This document shows positions 59,690 to 64,000 of a DNA stretch of 64,000 nucleotides, piece after piece (within the stretch, counting starts at the first letter, position 1; every line of letters begins with the position of its first letter). Origin of the DNA: Zhengitettix transpicula (taxonomy: Eukaryota > Arthropoda > Insecta > Orthoptera > Tetrigidae); assembly GCA_037074705.1 (NCBI GenBank), contig CM073590.1, positions 8,138,001 through 8,202,000 on the forward strand, in the 5' to 3' direction. A program made the position numbers and the translations under genes. Below the pieces are notes generated by a model. The model was not told the origin of the DNA, searched no databases, and saw only the letters and a list, made by a program, of their open reading frames with translations.

Positions 59690-59885
59690 AAACATCAATT
59701 GCTTGTATACGAGGGGTTCAGGGAGGACTCTCGAGGGCTAATTAATTGCCCCTTGCACGTGGCAGACGCGTGGCTGAGGACCAGCCACTCTCGATACCGG
59801 CAATTAGCATCACAACGGCCTAATCGCTGCAAACCAAGACAAGCAAATTAAGTCTGTGAGCCAGAAAGATCGTCGTGCTTTGTCT
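59690..59885. promoter_or_regulatory. Homeodomain-site-rich island downstream of otd
   Basis: GGGCTAATTAATTGCCCC is a near-palindrome with back-to-back TAATTA/ATTAAT cores (59736-59752). Further on are CAATTAGC, CCTAATCGC and CAAATTAAG. TGGCTG/CAGCCA inverted repeat at 59771-59787. GC content is higher than in both flanks. It looks like a homeoprotein-bound enhancer 11 kb past the otd stop; the target gene is unknown. Confidence 0.35.
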
Positions 59886-59889
59886 GAGC

Positions 59890-62800
59890 GCTGACGACGA
59901 CGCTGAATTTGTTAGAAGCGAAATAAATCTTTTTAAGGTAGGAAAATGGAGATATTAACAGTTTGAAAATAAAAAAATATAAGAAAGTAATTTTAATAAA
60001 CGCTATTTTCGTATAATAAATATAAAGTAACAATATTTCAAATTTATTCAGTGCATCAACTGAAATAAAGCAATAGCAGTTTAATACAAAAGTAAAGTAC
60101 AATTAATCAGCCACGACCAATGGAATTTTATTAACAAGTAAATCATATGTAATGCAATAAAATGAGGTAACTTGAAGGCATACACATTTCTATTAATTTG
60201 ATAATGTTCTCACTTACGTCTGATCTGACAATTTTCATATTGAGACGTGACATTTAGGGCTGGTCAATTAAAGTTGCCAAAATAAAACTATAGACAATAA
60301 ATGTTGGACTTTTAAAAACGTATGCATGAAATTGTTGTGTCTTTATAATCAACAGTTGTGAAACTATTAGCTTGCTGCAGTAGCGAGTCTTATCTTGCTT
60401 TTCTTCAATATCTTCAGCGAGTAATATTTTCCCAAGTCCCGTGCGGTATATCTATAGATGATTATAAGCTTCTAATCGCTTATATCTACATTAACCTTGA
60501 ATTTTTTTCTTCTCTCATAATCAGCACAACGACAATTAGAACGGAATTTACTTCAAACTATATCGTTACAGATAATAAACAAATCCCCAATTTCTTTAAG
60601 TATTTTTGTAAAATATTAGTACTAACAACGTTTAAGTTCTGAAGGCACAAAAAATATTTAAATATTGTCAATAAACGTGGAAAAGAGAAAAATTCTTAGA
60701 TCATTCCTTCCGCACGAACGACTGAAATACCAATAGGTCGCCATTAAGAAACATCTGTATATTGATAATGTTTCAAAAGTCTGACATTTTCTTACGTAAA
60801 TTAACATTATCTGTAATAATCTTTGAACAAAAAGCAGTAAAAAAACAATAACTGGTTTGAAATGTAAAAACCACTCTACGCCACGTTTCAGCAATCTTTG
60901 TCACTTTCCTCAGGTGTGAAATTTAAGTAACATAAGAAAGAGACATTGAATGAGTTCAGTCACAATTAATAGAAATAAACTTCACCAAATCACGTGATTG
61001 TTCACAACGTTATAATATTAAAAATTATTTAGCATTCCTAAATACCCATTTCCTCTGTCTGAGATTTTATTTATAAGATTTTCATCTCACAGATATTCCT
61101 GTGAATTCTTAAATTACATCTACATCATGTCTATGACGATCAGGTAGATCTAATATTTTAATTATTATATATTCAAGACCTCCGATACTTCATTATTTTC
61201 AGATTCAAACGCCTTCAAGTGCATGTAATAATGTTCCAAACCGAAAGTATTAAATTTCTGCTAAAACAGATAAAACACCAGAAAAAAATCCATCAGAGGA
61301 GCCACTTCTTATTACTTAAATTTCCAGATTTTAGATTCGGTTGTAACTTAGAAGCAGAGCCGATTAACAAGTGTTTTTAGTCCGCCGAGATTTCGGTTTA
61401 CGTTAACACTTTTCTTCATTGGTCAGTCAGTCAGGAATTAAAATAAATAACATCTTGGTACGGATTAGGCAGACTGTATTAAATATTTATGTTACAAGTG
61501 TTGTAAACCAACTAAACAGTCACAATTTTCTAATTTTATTAGCTGTCATTACCATTTGCCATTTTTAAATCAGCAAATATGGCATATCTGCCTAAAGTTA
61601 ATAAATTTTTAAAAGTGTGACTTTTTAATTGGTTTTTAACTATTATAATATAATTAGCAATATAAATTGTAACGTTTGCTACGATATCCTCAAATTGTTT
61701 CCACATTTTCAGTCTGCCTACCATTTTACAGCGATTGTAAGATACACGTAAGTGTGTGTACGTCTTGATTTTTCTCAACGGATGCCTTTTCGGGTGTTCC
61801 GCTGCAATAAACAAACTGTTAAATTTTTATAACTTACAAAAAATATTTTTTTTATCTAATAGTTAAATTCGTCATTTTCAAAACTTTAATTCAGAATTTT
61901 GCTTTTTTACCATATTCAGAATTAATTTTCAAAATGACTTAAAATCATCAGAGGACAAACCTCTATCTAGTCTAAAAGTTATTTATTTTCTTGTGAAAAT
62001 GTTATTTCATGTCTCCATCGGTTTCCAGCAAGTTACGTATCCATATTACGGAAATCCAGTAAAAACGGTTAAAAAACCTTATCTGCCTTCACGAGAGAAC
62101 ATAGATAAAATTTCAATAAAATCTTCAACGTTGAAATTTAAAGAGCATCATACACGAAATTATGTCGAAAGCTCCTACAAAACCCTAAATTAAAGTTGTT
62201 AGAATAAACAATTAGTTTTTTCGTTCTAATTGCTGACCGATTGCGGGTTAATTAGAAAAAATAGCAAGATTTAAATTATCAGTCAGTATTTTATTATAAA
62301 TTTTATATTCTTGTAGAAAAATTAATGCATAGTTAAGAAAAATTAATGTATAGTTTAAAAGCGTTATTTACTTTATTAGTGTCAAATACTTCTTCAGATA
62401 CAACAATAAACATAATTCTAAAAGCTCAGTTCCAGGTAAGCTGTTAAATCTCAGAAGGAAAAAATAAATATTTGCTAATACTTGAATCAGATACTTATAC
62501 AACCAGAGGTCTAATGCAGGGTTTTAAAGGTCGATCGAGAATTTATTCCTCCATTCGTCCACGAAATTAAAATATCCTTCCGACGGTCACTCGTACGGCG
62601 ATGCGGTAATAATTATGAAAGAAACTGATACCTTCCACTTTCTTTGAAATCCGACGTGTAATTTTATAACTAATAATTGTGCGATGATAGTTATCATTAT
62701 TAATGTTCTATTGTGATTAAGCGTCCTTGAACGTCCTGATCAAGTGTATTAAATATTGGATATTCTGATAACTGAATTAGATTTTATTTGGCTAGCGTAC

Positions 62801-62990
62801 TTGTTATCGCGAGTGTTTTTTTGCCATTTTGTTAACAGAATTGTGTCAAATGTCGTAAAACTAATTTTTATATGCCCACTAGCTGCGTTTTCGGCGTTAT
62901 CAGTTAAATTAGCCAGGAGAAGGAATTAATTCGATACTAACATTTTAAAACATTTTTTTTCACCAACATCAATAGCGTCAGTGTTTGGAA
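59890..62990. other. AT-rich intergenic sequence
   Basis: Apart from the core at 60.9 kb, short ORFs (up to 94 codons) without domains. Confidence 0.4.
60884..60913 (-). repeat. Hammerhead-like core (CTGAGGA...GAAACGTGG)
   Basis: On the minus strand CTGAGGA (60907-60913), AAGTGACAAAGATTGCT, then GAAACGTGG. Both strands fit the core consensus. The downstream GAGTGGTTTTTACATTTCAAA resembles Penelope-type terminal repeats. Confidence 0.45.
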
Positions 62991-62999
62991 CATTTACTA

Positions 63000-64000
63000 A
63001 TTTACATTCCCCTCCCCGACCTAACTCCTTGGCATCTAACTTCAAATAAACCAGGATTATGACTGACGAAACTTTGACAACTCTGGATTCTCCTACTACA
63101 TAAAATAAGAGTGTCTAAAAATCACGCCTAATTAAAAGTGAAAAATACTCGCTAACATAAGAAATTCTAAAATTCTAAAAGTAGAGTATTTAACTACACA
63201 GGGACCAAAATATAGCTGCTACCCTAAGAAAATAAAAAATAAACGCGGTTCCTTGAGAGGGTCAAAAGTAATCCGGGAAAATTTTTGTCAACCAGTTCCA
63301 CCTCCACGACGAGGAAAATAAAATTACATTAACCACCATGGTCAACGCAACAATTAAACGATTTTTTTAAAATTTCGCCCCGCCACTTCTAGATGTGTTA
63401 GGTGTGTCTTAACCCCCTCGGTGTTTCTTCCTGGATCGTAAGGAACGTGTCTGCAAAGTTTGGTAAAAATTGTTCTACGCATTTATAACTGTACTCGTTA
63501 ATATTTTTCGGCCCATTCCTTCCCTTCACCTAGAGGTTGAACTACATCTTAGCCAGCATGGTAAAAGTTTGAACTAAACTCAGTGACTTCCATAAGCCGA
63601 GATTCAACACCAGTCTCGGTGGTTTACTTATTACGTTCATGTAACGACCTTTCACCCACTTTCTCCCCCACCCCCACACATGGAGGTTGAACAAAAACTT
63701 AACTGCCATAGTGAAAATAATTAAACTCACTGACTTCTGTAACCCTGGATTTGCACCAATCTAGGTTGTTTCTAGTTATTTTCATGTAACGTCCCTCCAA
63801 CCCTTCACTTAGTATTGCTGACTTCCCATGCTGTAAGGAGTTGTAATTACTAACTAAAAACATTTGGAGAGAAATTATTAACCTCATAGACTCCGAAAGC
63901 TATTTATTTTCTGCTAATATCAGTTGTTATAACATGTTTTTAAATTTCATCCCCGTTCACCCCTTAGGAGCTGTCTAACGCTTCGAAATACAGACAGAAA
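63000..64000. repeat. Degenerate tandem repeat, period about 150 bp
   Basis: AGAGGTTGAACTACATCTTA at 63532 and GGAGGTTGAACAAAAACTTA at 63682 start matching units. Each continues GCCAxxxTGGTAAAA or GCCATAGTGAAAA, ACTCAGTGACTTCC or ACTCACTGACTTCTG, a TCTCGGTGGTT or TCTAGGTTGTT, and TTCATGTAACGxCC, then CCTTCACxxA. Weaker units flank them (63.34-63.53 and 63.80-63.98 kb). This style of CCTTxACC-punctuated array is common in arthropod intergenic DNA. It continues past the window edge. Confidence 0.6.

Overview
The window is AT-rich arthropod DNA, most likely from an insect with a large, transposon-laden genome. It holds one recognisable host gene: an orthodenticle/Otx-family homeobox gene (otd; called oc or ocelliless in flies) on the plus strand. 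Three coding segments are visible: the 3' end of an upstream exon at 1-101, the main homeobox exon at 29819-29973, and the terminal exon at 47638-48291. They join in phase across canonical GT/AG sites and give at least 302 residues, including a complete 60-residue homeodomain with lysine at position 50. The homeodomain is split between residues 46 and 47, as is usual in paired-like genes. The C-terminus carries an Otd/Otx-like tail. A polyadenylation signal lies at 48841. The true start codon and promoter are left of the window.

Intron 1 (about 29.7 kb) and intron 2 (about 17.7 kb) contain no other credible host gene. They hold short GC/CpG-richer islands that look like conserved non-coding or enhancer DNA, set in AT-rich sequence full of dead mobile elements. 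Three intron 1 islands share the 12-mer TGATCCGCTTAG, and one (2.73-3.04 kb) has two K50-homeodomain sites (GGATTA/TAATCC) inside an inverted repeat. These are candidates for otd regulation or autoregulation.

Mobile elements: a 976-bp mariner with recognisable TIRs and a TA duplication but a crippled transposase (52690-53665); a second, degraded mariner (28.19-28.83 kb, minus); three 5'-truncated non-LTR retrotransposon fragments (37.08-37.86 Jockey-like, 40.86-41.22, and 57.90-58.46 with RNase H); a tRNA-derived SINE whose 3' tail resembles the 40.9-kb LINE tail; a Penelope-like element with a frameshifted GIY-YIG nuclease (34.18-34.53, minus) between inverted terminal repeats; and a swarm of short repeats and foldbacks around a CTGANGA...GAAAC core that resembles hammerhead ribozymes. 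Two further unclassified families are a roughly 555-bp unit found in tandem pairs and a roughly 740-bp element in two inverted copies.

Downstream of the gene (48.9-64 kb) I see no second host gene: only mobile-element remnants, one homeodomain-site-rich island (59.69-59.88 kb), and degenerate tandem repeats at the right edge. All calls rest on reading the sequence and on recalled family motifs; no search or fold was run.
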